Source: Lepidostoma basale | Lineage: Eukaryota > Arthropoda > Insecta > Trichoptera > Lepidostomatidae | Direction of reading: 5' to 3' | Assembly (NCBI GenBank): GCA_022606425.2 | Contig: JAHDVF020000090.1 | Location: 62,001-126,000, forward strand | DNA: 64,000 nucleotides | Shown here: positions 36,425-57,101 of the stretch, one piece after another | How positions within the stretch are numbered: the stretch's first letter is position 1 | Layout: each line of letters starts with the position of its first letter | Program-made: the position numbers and the translations under genes | Notes under the pieces: generated by a model | Databases searched by the model: none | What the model was told of the DNA's origin: nothing | Seen by the model: the letters and a program-made list of their open reading frames with translations, nothing else

Positions 36425-36990
36425 GAGCAGGTGATGAGTTTCAGGTATTTGGGAGTGGAGATCTGCAGCCAAAGTGACCTTTATACCAAAGTACGTGAAC
36501 AAGTCAGTAAAGCCTCTGCCGTGTCAGGATGCCTGAAGAATCTGGTCTGGAAAAACAAGCACATGCGTATCGACAGCAAGATCAGAATCTACAAAACATG
36601 CGTGCGACCCATCATGACGTACGCTGTAGAGACGCGGGCTGACACTGTGCGAACCAAGGGACTACTAAGAACATCGGAGATGAAGGTCCTAAGATCAATT
36701 ACTGGAAAAACCCTCCGAGATCGTGTCCGCAACGCAGACATAAGGAAAACCTGCGAAATAGAGGATATCGTTCAGTGGAGTAGATCCAGAAGAAGATACT
36801 GGAGGGACCATGTAGCCCGAATGGATGGTGACAGACTCGCATATACAGCCGCCTATGAAATCCCTTCCGGACACCGCCCACCTGGAAGACCGCCTAAGAG
36901 ATGGAGGGACAGCTGGATCTCATCATCCGACGAGATATGATTTCTGTGTCACAGATCGTCAGATCTATCAAAAGAAGAAGAAGAAGAAGA
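36425..36990 (+). mobile_element. RTE-type LINE 3' portion with GAA tail (family N)
   Basis: An open frame of 169 codons contains MSFRYLGVEI, KIRIYKTCVRPIMTYAVETR, RRYWRDHVARMD and GHRPPGRPPKRWRDSW, the region downstream of the RT active site in RTE-like LINEs. It ends in (GAA)n at about 36974-36991. The polymerase core is missing. Confidence 0.85.
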
Positions 36991-36991
36991 A

Positions 36992-37580
36992 GACATTAAT
37001 AGACATCAAAGTTGAAATATTTCACCCTTCAGTTTTCATATTCTTGATAATCTATATATTAGAGCGTCGTTCAACCAACGCAATTTTCTAAATTAATAAG
37101 CTTTATAATCAAGGGCCCTTATAGAAAACACTCTAGAAAAAATATTTGACTTTTATATGCACCTGCGGACTTACCTACATTATCCGAAATTTCATATTTA
37201 TTTCTCGGTTGTTTATTAATACTCTGCATCCATCTTCGATATAAGAATTAATTGACGTTGAAATTAGAATGTTTCGGCGGGAAAATATCCAATTTAATGG
37301 CCAGCGATCTCAGGTCAGATCCCGTCCCCGATTGATGAGATGTGGCGTGCCCTCTGACCTACAGAAGAGTCACGGTCTTCTACCAGCTTCGGCTGTGATA
37401 ATCACTTTGATATAATTAGCAGCCATCTTCCCGTGAATAGGTGTGCGGAATCGATATTTTAATTGTTGAGTTACTCGTATCAAGATGTCGGTTATTATTT
37501 CGTTCTGTCAATCAAGTATAATAAGACAGCGATTAACATTTATTACTTAATTATAAGATGACCCATTTAGGATGATCAGA
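36992..37580. other. No gene recognised
   Basis: AT-rich spacer; no repeats that I can match. Confidence 0.3.
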
Positions 37581-37581
37581 C

Positions 37582-37860
37582 ATGAAAATGAGATACATCA
37601 CGGAAATCTACGATTTATACCAGGATATCAGCGTGGACAAGTTTGTCAAAATTAACAGATTACGCTGGCTAGGTCATTTGCACCGCTTGGGAGATCTGGA
37701 GCCCCCTAGAACGAGTGTTAGTAGGTCGAAGAAGTGTCGGATGTCCAGGACATCCGACACTTCTTCGACGAGAATGATGCAGCAGACAGGTGTTCGGCTG
37801 CGGGGAATTGTATCAGGGTGCTGAATCAATCGATCTCAAGAGTCAACATCGGAGAGAACC
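37582..37860 (+). mobile_element. LINE C-terminal fragment (family M) with internal palindrome
   Basis: EIYDLYQDISVDKFVKINRL then RWLGHLHRLGD is the end region of a LINE ORF. The frame then runs through a perfect inverted repeat at 37725-37769, which replaces the expected G-R-P-R box, so the ORF is broken there. Confidence 0.65.
37725..37769. repeat. Perfect 22-bp inverted repeat with 1-bp spacer
   Basis: Left arm GTCGAAGAAGTGTCGGATGT plus CC, central A, right arm its exact complement. Looks like a templated inverted duplication within a LINE fragment. Confidence 0.9.
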
Positions 37861-38689
37861 GGCAAGACCTGCAACAAATGTTTTTCTCCAATATATTTTA
37901 TAATTATTTTTAGAAGCGATTGTCAGTTACAAACGATACAAACATTAAATTATCGAAAACAAAAGTGATGTCATCATGAAAAATGACGTTTGTTTGCTTG
38001 TCATCGATAGATTCGATGTGGCAATGTGTCATGCAAATTAATTACGTTTTTTTTTAATGTTAAAAACACAGAAGGAAACTGCATTTTTTCTTGCGTTTAT
38101 CTATTGAATTTACAACTGTTAATGTTAAATGTGAACATTAGTAAAGTTGTACTATTTTGATGTTTACTACGAGTATTATTAAAGAAAACATGATTTGCTA
38201 TTTCCCAATACAAAAACGATTCCAATTTAATGGTGGTCCCATGAGCATTACGGGAATTTATTTAATAATACACTACTAAGCTGTTATTTTGTTAATTAAT
38301 TGTTTTTACAGTTATTTCTCGTTGCCGTGGCCGATTTTGGCCATTAGTGCAGCCATAGAAAAACGATAACGAATATTATCAAACATAAATCCGCAATCAA
38401 ACGTTCATCATCAGGTGCACCCAAATTCATAAATAAATTGTATTGACGACCGAGAAAAGCTATTCACTGGCCGTGAAATAAAAATTAATGCACACATACG
38501 TTAGGACCTCGTGCGCCCTGATTCCGTGCGGTGCGCGCGGTCATTTCGGGTAACATTGGACCGCTTTTTATTGTACGAATATACGTAAAAATGGACTAGA
38601 ACAGTGATCCATATATCTGATGTGTCGTAAATATTTATATATTGTAGTATATAAGAATATAATACAATGTCAAATCCGATATAAGACAA

Positions 38690-39305
38690 ACCATCATGCA
38701 GTTTCCTCGGAAGGGTAGGTAGAGATAATGAACTGCCACACTACTCTATCATATGGAAAAACAAGTATATGAAAACTACAGTAAGGTCAGAATATACAAA
38801 ACCTGCATAAGCCCTATACTGACATATAGCATAGAGACCAGAGCGGATACCACAAGAACGAAAGCTAAAATGCGGGTGGCAGAGATGCGGACGCTGAGGA
38901 TGATAGCAGGAAAGACTCGAGATAGGATGAGGAACACGGCTATCCGCTAAATCTGCAAGGTGGAAGATGTCGTGAGATACTGGAATGCGTCCATCCTCTG
39001 CACGTACAGAGGATGGATCCCACCAGAATTCCAAACGCTGTGGCGCATCAGATTCCTGCCGGCTACCGTCCCCCCGGAAGACCGCTAAAGAGATGGAGGG
39101 ATAGCTGGGAGTCGACCTCCCAAGAAAGGCCAGCCTGATTACAGGAACATACCAAAGGACTAAAATAAGAAGAAGAAGAAGAAGAAGACTACTCTAACCT
39201 GATACACCTATCTAACTTCCTAGACATTCATACAGCGAGTCATACACGCACGTCGACTCTTCCGACTTCTAACATGGTCGAACTTTTCCGTGCAGACGAA
39301 AGCGT
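38690..39305 (-). mobile_element. LINE 3' fragment (family D) split by an RTE insertion
   Basis: 38690-38748 ('atcatgcagtttcctcggaa', 'aatgaactgccacactactc') and 39188-39305 ('gatacacctatctaacttcc', 'cacgcacgtcgactcttccg') are the two halves of one minus-strand copy, separated by the family N element at 38749-39187. Confidence 0.7.
38749..39187 (+). mobile_element. RTE-type LINE 3' fragment (family N) with target duplication
   Basis: Encodes KVRIYKTCISPILTYSIETR, then RMIAGKTRDRMRNTAIR, stop, and later a PPGRPLKRWRDSWES-like segment; ends in (GAA)n. Flanked by ACTACTCTA at 38740-38748 and 39188-39196, a 9-bp target duplication. Confidence 0.85.
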
Positions 39306-39309
39306 TATA

Positions 39310-39465
39310 AAATATAGAAAGAATCACTAAGACGCTTTAGACACATGGAAAGAATGACTGAGGAATCAATTTTGAAAAATGTATACGTTAATGATGTGGA
39401 ACGTGAAATTAAGCAAGTAAAGGATAAAAATAGACGGCACAATCAAATCAATTCGATTTAATGTA
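39310..39465 (+). mobile_element. LINE fragment (family D), decayed
   Basis: 'agacgctttagacacatgga', 'aagaatgactgaggaatcaa' and 'gtatacgttaatgatgtgga' parallel the W-F-G-H-M-E-R-M region of family D; no 3' tail. Confidence 0.55.
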
Positions 39466-40079
39466 AACATTTTTTTCATTTCTTTATTTAGGCGTCTATA
39501 GAATTACAGAGTTTCAAAATTCCGATCTTGCGATACAAATTTAAAACATATTTATTCAGAGAAAAGAAAAAATGTGTGCTGAAACGCATGAAACGCTGTT
39601 TGAATGTTGAGCCATAGAGAAGTAGTAGTTTTTAAAAAAAAAAACTATATCAGACAAACCCCGCACAACAGAGAGTGTCCAATGTTACCCGGGTTACCCC
39701 TACCTGAGTTAGTCCTACCGATTGATATTTATGTTTTCCTGAGCTCTGATCTCCAACGTCCATGAGAGAGAAGCGGTCAGTGCGTCCATTGCGCCGCGTT
39801 TAGGTTTATGATTAATTGAAACATTAAAATCTATTGGCTCTGATTACAATATTTGCGGGAAAATTACTGCCGTAGAGATACATCTTGCAGTGCCGGATCG
39901 TAACTGGGCAAAAACTGTTGGCTTCTATTTTAAATATTTATTTCTTTTAACCTAGTATTAATAAATACCACACGAGTTTACTATTCAAGTTTTTTTAGAC
40001 AGATTAGAATTTTTATATTTATATTTTTTTATCGAAAAATAAACGACAATACATTAAGCCAGTGCTACATTAAATAAAA

Positions 40080-40372
40080 TTAAAATACTTGGATGGTTTG
40101 GACATATGGAACGAATGGATGAGAAAAGCATGGTTAAAAAGTTTTATACAAGTAGTGCAAATGGAAAAAGAAGCAGAGGACGTGAAAACATGGCATGACC
40201 AAATTAATCAAATGCTAAAAGGTTGCTACATTCGAAGTCAGAAAAAATGCGAGCGAGTGCGTTGCAATGTATGAATATAGAGGAAACTCGAGAGGTATGT
40301 CAGGAGAGAACATTGTGGCGGTCTATCCTATCTGCTTACTCCTGCGGGGTAATGGCGTGATGGTTAATTAGT
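40080..40372 (+). mobile_element. LINE 3' fragment (family D)
   Basis: 'ggatggtttggacatatgga' (WFGHME), 'aaaacatggcatgaccaaat' and 'gcggggtaatggcgtgatgg', ending TTAATTAG. Frame interrupted. Confidence 0.75.
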
Positions 40373-40744
40373 TTTCAGTGCTACCGTTCCCTTTCATATA
40401 ATTAACTTAATAAATACATATAAAAATCCTTCTTAACAATTATTTTCCATTTGCATTTACAGTCCATTACACTGAGGCAATTTCGTTGTTTATTAAAACT
40501 TTTACGTATTCAATTATTTACTTTTTCAAATTTATAATAAATGTTTTCCTTTCAGTTTCTATTGCATCACATTTTGATATTCAAAAGACAATAAAAAACC
40601 AGTTTTTCCAAAATTACGTCGCAATCCTGAAACTCAACAAATGCATTTTTCTTTTCTTTTATATTTGTCTATAAAATCATCTGAATGATTTCTTAGTTAG
40701 ATCGGATTTTAATCTGGGATACTGTTTTATCAAATGAAATCAAA

Positions 40745-40905
40745 ACAAAACAGTATATTTTCTCGAAAGCGATAACAAACCATTTATAGTTCAAGGCATC
40801 TATGTAAGAAATTATTAAATATCAGGAACGCATGACAAATGGTTCGACGAGGAAAACAAGATACTCTCTAGAGTCAAGAGTTTTTTTCTTCTGAACATAT
40901 TACGA
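40745..40905 (-). mobile_element. LINE 3' fragment (family G)
   Basis: 'aaacagtatattttctcgaa', 'agttcaaggcatctatg' and 'tcaggaacgcatgacaaatg' match 1545-1757. Confidence 0.55.
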
Positions 40906-41607
40906 GTATTATACGAGTACGACCTTTTAAAAAAAAAACATTTATGGTTTAGTTGATTCACAATCCGAAGAGCTTATGTGTTAGTATGGTGGTCTTACTT
41001 GGAATCTGATTGGTTGCGTCCAGTTAGGTAGGTACCTCAAACGTCGGTGTGTTCCGAGACGCGAGGCGGAGCGCACGCGTTTGGATGCTCATATACTCGG
41101 TGATTCGAAAAATACTCCATTTGCTGAAGTGTTTTTAAATATTATTTTTATTATTGATTAATCGCAAATTTACCATGTCGAAATTAGGAAAAGGAAACAC
41201 ACTTTCGTAACTAGTAATAATATCCTAGAGATAAACACCTGAAAAGATCGAAAATTGTATAATAATTGAAACAAATAAAAAAAAACACATCATTATTAAT
41301 ATCAATAAATAAATTATGATTATAATGAACTTAATTTTTATTATCATTACAATTAAGCCGATAGCATTTTTGTTAATAAAAATAATAACATGTTTATTGA
41401 TTTCAATGTTTATCATTTTAAATTATGATTGAAACATTTTTTGTATTTCCAATTATAAAAAAATTAATAAAAATAGCGTGTATTGGAAACGCATTGTCAC
41501 TCATACTATTGCAAACGATCTCCCTGTAGGACGGACTATACAAAACATAACATCCGTGTGTTTAATTTTAATATATATTTTTCTATGAATAATCTCATTC
41601 GTGCCTG
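40906..41607. other. AT-rich region, no gene seen
   Basis: Only low-complexity frames; a CpG-rich patch near 41055-41090. Confidence 0.3.
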
Positions 41608-41810
41608 ATGCGTCCCTGGCAACCCGCAGCGGGTTCGGATGATTGCAATGGCGATGGCGCGCCAATTACCGAGCACCGATCTCCGAATCCAGCCGATGTC
41701 CGATCGGAAACAGCATCCGCCATCTCCGGCGATACACTTTCTCGTTCTAGATCCACAGCGCAGGTGCCATGCCGCGGCCGGGGCCCGGGAGAGCTAACGA
41801 AAGTGTGATA
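41608..41810. other. GC-rich island, open on the plus strand
   Basis: A 66-codon open frame with balanced codon use (R-P-W-Q-P-A-A-G start) stands in AT-rich DNA. No known domain, no convincing splice sites. Possible promoter island or transposed exon. Confidence 0.35.
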
Positions 41811-41988
41811 TCAATTTCCAAGCCAATTACTGTTATTGTATGAGCGATTTCAATTTATTTTTAAATTGTACGCGTATTTATCGACTTGTACTGCTAGATC
41901 AAGTACCTACCAGAAAACGGGTCTTAAAATAAAATATTAGTTTTTTTAATACCTAATCACTTGTTTTTTTAATTCAAACGTCACTTAA

Positions 41989-42685
41989 CCCTTAGACCGC
42001 TAAGCAAATTAACCACCCTGCGAATTTGAACGTACGTGGTACGTTCACTTTGACTGTACCATTCTGCGCTATCCCGTATAACGTTTATCCCATATAAGAT
42101 TATTCAGGACATTGGTATCATAAACCAAGCTAGGGAACAAAATGCCGTACACTCTTCTAGTGGAACGGAAGGCTTGATGACAACAGTCAACAGGCCGGCT
42201 TCTCCTGGAGAGTTTTATTTTTTCCACAAGAGCAAATGCTGAGAAGTTCCTTTTGGTCCACCATAGATTGTCCCTTCCAAATCCCGACTTCAGTAGCTAG
42301 CTAGATAGAACCTTAAGTTAAATTACAGCAGAACATCCACTTGTTGAAATATAAATCTTGTACATAATATGCAAGGTAAATAATAATGCAACTCCCATTT
42401 AAAAAAAAAAATAATAAAAAATCCCGTATAACGTACGCGCTTGAGAAAAAGTAATGTACCTAAAATGTACAAACTGTTAGGGATACGCGCGTGTGCCAAC
42501 AACACTTGAGTACAAGTCTTCATAAATATGATAGTTTTACAAGGGGCAGGCGAAGTGTGCGGCCGAGTATTGGACGTTTCGTAATTTAAAAAAAATAAAA
42601 TAAATATATTATACGATTAAATTTCATTAATAAAAAACCTGCTTTTTTTGCACGTTTCTCGGAAAATTACCCGAAGGTAGGGCGG
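41989..42685. mobile_element. Possible TTAA-flanked (piggyBac-like) non-autonomous element
   Basis: TTAA at 41985-41988 and at 42686-42689. The left end has CCCTTAGACCGC and an inner TTAACCACCCTGCG; the right end, inverted, reads CCGCCCTACCTTCGGG. Terminal similarity is short and no transposase is present, so the call is weak. Confidence 0.3.
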
Positions 42686-42794
42686 TTAATGTTTACCTGT
42701 CATCGCTACGCGGCGCATTCTCTGTCGATGCATTTTGATAAAAAAATATACACGTTTAAAAAAAAATCGTACACATGAAATAATTATAACAAAT

Positions 42795-43285
42795 CAAATC
42801 AAATCAGTTTATTAACTCAATAGACATTACAAACAGGAAAATGTTTAAGGCATCTATTAAGTACAGGTAAAATATCATAAAAATACAACAAAGTACCAGG
42901 AACGCATTAGAGATGGTTCGATATTAGGAAGACAAGATACTTTCTAAAGTCAATAGTATTTGCCCTCTGAACGTACTTTCACTAACATGAAAGACGTCGA
43001 TCTCCGAGGAGACCGCGTTCAGCAGACTAATTGCTCTTCCCACCGGTGTCACCAGAGGCAGATTGGTTCTGGCGGCCGGTAGGTAAAACAATCTGTGCTG
43101 TCGCTGTCGGAGATATCTATCGGGGACAAAATGACCAACATCCTCCAGTACGGCCGAGTTCTCGAAGTATCCCCTAATTAATCTGAAGAAATGGGTTATT
43201 AGATGTCCATCTCTTCGAAGCTGTAAAGAATTGGTTCCGAGCATTCCCAGAAGAAATGCCGTGGGATAGAGCCACGGAAGCTACC
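42795..43285 (-). mobile_element. LINE C-terminal fragment (family G), best copy
   Basis: Minus strand reads LRRDGHLITHFFRLIRGYFE, NSAVLEDVGHFVPDRYLRQR, HRLFYLPAARTNLPLVTPVG and ends LTLESILSS. The VPDRYLR...PAARTN block is a common LINE C-terminus in insects. The rest of the ORF is absent. Confidence 0.75.
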
Positions 43286-43504
43286 ATACTCCCTCATGTA
43301 GAGATTATATCAATTATTGTTATAATAAACCCACACTCGAGACCCTGATGCGGACAACTTATTATCTGACTAAAAAGTCTGTTGTAGCAGGCACAGAGTT
43401 AAAGTATAAATGTCAAGATTAATAGAAAATATACTCACCCACATTTTTTTTTCTTCAATATACCACTTACAAACTACCATATGACCCTATCTGCAACTGC
43501 AGGC

Positions 43505-43655
43505 CACACAGATCAAGCCCCTGCATGTATCAACAACCCACCAAATCTCTATTCCAACAAAGTTCCCATCAAATGTAAGAGGAATAGCCACAAGAGCGGA
43601 AGCTCCGTATGCCAGAAGGTTAAATCCCAACAATGACCATCTCTCTTTTTCAGCA
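43505..43655 (-). repeat. Repeat family E, inverse copy
   Basis: 'ccaccaaatctctattccaa', 'aaagttcccatcaaatgtaa' and 'gaggaatagccacaagagcg' are the inverse of 52515-52600. Confidence 0.6.
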
Positions 43656-43689
43656 TTTTCTTCTTCTCTTAATCAATTGGTGTACATAA

Positions 43690-43950
43690 TACAATATTTA
43701 GTAATTAATACAAAAGAAAACGTATGTTTTCTAGAAGTTTTATTATAATTTATGAATGAGATGTTTTGCTTGTCTAAGGCATTCTTAAATGTACTGTTAT
43801 ATATATATACAAATATTTGATAATGCCTTAGACAGGCGAAACATGTCATTCTCATAAAATATAATAAAACTTCTATAAAACAGACGTTTTCATTCGTATG
43901 AATTATTTAATTTAGAGTTTTACATCATTGTTCAAGAAATAATAAACAAT
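43690..43950. repeat. Foldback family A copy, full hairpin
   Basis: Left arm 'cgtatgttttctagaagttt', right arm 'aaaacttctataaaacagac', apex 'tttgataatgccttagacag' and GCGAAACATGTC; tail 'tttacatcattgttcaagaa'. Confidence 0.75.
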
Positions 43951-44236
43951 ATTTAATATTCAGTTTCATCTCAGAATACTCCATAAACATACAAAGTATC
44001 TAAATAACGAATTTAGGGCTTTGTCAGGTTCTTCTAGATGTATAATATGTGCAGATTGTGAGGACTCTTCCATGCTTGCCAGATGTCTTCCATCTTTAAG
44101 TTGTAATCACACACTATCACCATTAATTAACTACATTTGTTTGTAGAAATGTTCTCGCCATCTGGTAAAGGTCACTCATACCTCAAATAAATGTTCATAT
44201 CATATTTATATTGATCATTGTCTATTCTTGTTTCAG

Positions 44237-54347
<10,111 letters not shown>

Positions 54348-56550
54348 TGGCCCCGCTACCACAAATTAACTAAAACAATCTATTGTATAAAGTGTGATAT
54401 TTTAAATATTATTAAGTGATGAAAGTGCCTGTATTGTGTTTCTAGTAGTTAATAATATGAAATAGTGATTATTCCCAAATATCCATTATGTATATCCCAT
54501 TATTGGTTAAGTTTATTTATTAATTAACCGCCTTGAACTCTTTAGAACTGATTGTTAGCTGAGACTAGTATCCATAAACCCAAGCACTTTTGGATTTAAT
54601 TGGTGACTGTCGGAGTGTTGGTAGCTTTAGAGTCAGCAAGAAGTCACTACTGATAATCATTGAATCAATGTATTAAAACACTAAATATAGATAAGTATTA
54701 AATGTGATGAAAATATAATTTATAACTCACGTAGTTTCAGAATGAAAACTCCATAAGTAATTTATTCAACTGCATCCTTAAAATGAAGGAAATAAATATG
54801 TTAGTTTTATATTAACTTCAACATCTTTTATAACGAAAATGAAATAACCTTAATAAGGAATGTGCACATTCAAAAAAATCATTTTATAGTAAATATAGAC
54901 AAAAAAACTTATTTAAAAATGTAACACATCAATTGACAATGTCATCTTAATTCGATTGTATCCGTATTTTGTTTACTGTGTTTTGACAATTTCAATTTGT
55001 CCACAAAGATGTTTTTTTAAGGCTCAAAGTATGGATGTTAAACATTTCCAATATTTATGATATCACCAAAATTTTTGATTGCCAGTATTAAAAAATTTTT
55101 AAATGTAAAAATGTTGAATTGGAATTCTTCTATAATTACAAACAATATATTTAATGAATTTTTTTGTATTGCATGTTCCTAATTGTTGTAAAATATAGGA
55201 TTTCATTTTAAATCAGTCAATAATTAGTAAAAAATTATATGTTTAGTACATTATAAAAAGATGTACATACAAATCAAGTTGTGCCAAAAGTGAGATTTTT
55301 TAGTCTTTTTTGTATAGAATTTATTAGATAGAAAATACGTGAATCGGTGTTACTGCGTTTTATTTTTAGACAAGTTTTAATCTCATACGTTATTTTATAT
55401 ATTGTATATCTATTTTTAATGTGTTTTCAATATTAATTACTTCTTAACGGCTTTCACATTAGCATTTAATTGTGTATTCTTTCTTACATAATATAAAATA
55501 TGTAGTATGCTACTATCCCCGCCAGTACAGTACAAAAATACTGCAGTACCAGAAATCTAAAGACATGTATCGTCAGTTTGTAGACTAATTTACATAATAA
55601 AATAACATTATTTTTCTACGACTTTCATAAATCATGATCAGGTACTTCCGTTTTATCATTTAAATTGTCTTTAAAACTAATTAAGTTAATCTTATTTTCT
55701 CTTATTTCTTGCGCCTTTTAAAACTTAAATTTAAACAAATAATACATTTGTTTTTTTCTCTAATTACTGTATTATACCTTGTACCTTGTTGCCATTTTTA
55801 ATAAACTCTGCCATAAGATTTTATACCCATTTCACTATTAAATCAATGGGCTGGTGAGGTCTTAAATTTAGTTATAAAATGTACTCCATCCACAAATTAT
55901 GTAATTTCTCTATTTTTAATAGATTTCTATAATATATACAACCGTAATAAATAAATAAATACAGTGCAATATAAAACATGTTATAACAGTATTAACTTGA
56001 AGAATTTATATAAAACTGTTTTTCTTTGGAGATCTGATTTATCATTGTGCATATTCTTAACATAATTAATGAATACAATTCATTAGTGTAATAATATGTG
56101 AATATTAATTTTACAATAAATAATAAAGAAATTAAAACAAGCCTTTTATTTTCGTTTTATCATATTTTTAATGCAGATGGCCACTACATATGTTGTTTTT
56201 TTTTAAATACTAGCAATAAATTAATGTATAGTAAAAGAGCGATTGCTTCTTTGGTTTTTACATAAATTTATTTATATATAAACAATAGATACAAATTTGT
56301 TTCGTCTTGCGAGGGCATTCTCAAACATAAAAAAAACAAACAGCAATCGAGCTTTCATTATAAATACATTATTTTTATAATGGAGTTTTACCAAATTAAA
56401 ACTGCAAATGCATTAATTAGAAGCAATATGTAACAGTAAAGTAGCACTAGCAAAGAAAGGTTAAAAAACTAACGTGTCCAACAAAAGGATGAAATAAAAT
56501 CCTATATGAATCAGGTACTACTTCAATTTCGATGTCCGTGACATATCCCT
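54348..56550 (+). other. FER 3' UTR and convergent intergenic region
   Basis: AT-rich, no other gene. AATAAA hexamers occur at 54791-54796 and several later positions (for example near 55945-55956), so the UTR end is uncertain. Confidence 0.5.
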
Positions 56551-56554
56551 GTCT

Positions 56555-56995
56555 TTTATATTCCTTCTTCTCCGGCGTTACAAACCTTACTGGGTCTTAG
56601 CCTCCATCCCGTCCGGTCTATGGCCGCCACCTCCCAGCCTTGTTGCTCTAGGACCCGACAGTCTGCCATGGCAACATCCAACCATCGCAGTTTCGGCCTG
56701 CCGAAACTTCTTCGCCCTACTAGATTTTCAAAAAACACTCCTTTGAGGAGCTCTAGTTTCCCCACGCAGTGCAAGTATCCTAGCCAGCGCAGTCTGTTAA
56801 TATTTATAAACTAAACCACGCTGACGTCCCTGTATAAACCGTAAAGCTCTGTGTTGAATCTCCTTCTCCACATCTGACCATCCTTAATGGGTCCGAGGAT
56901 TCTGCAGAGGATTTTCCTTTTGAAGCAATTCATCTTTAATTCATCACGTTTAGTGAGTGTCCCAAGTCTCTGAGGCATATGTTAGAACTGGTCTT
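56555..56995 (-). mobile_element. LINE C-terminal fragment (family L)
   Basis: Minus strand: CVGKLELLKGVFFENLVGRR, then SFGRPKLRWLDVAMADCRVL and QGWEVAAIDRTGWRL, the GRP-x-x-R-W box and the D-R-x-x-W end of a LINE ORF. Upstream sequence to 56995 is frameshifted. Confidence 0.75.
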
Positions 56996-57088
56996 TGATA
57001 CTACACTACTTAAATATATAAAATCTTACCCAAGTATTTCAGATATTTAACTACTAGAAATAAAACACAGATAAAAAATACAAAATAA

Positions 57089-57094
57089 TTTATT
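57089..57094 (-). promoter_or_regulatory. Polyadenylation hexamer AATAAA for eIF2B alpha
   Basis: AATAAA on the minus strand starts 7 bases after the TAA stop (57102-57104), so the 3' UTR could be extremely short. Other A-rich hexamers follow. Confidence 0.4.
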
Positions 57095-57101
57095 TCCCAA
57101 A

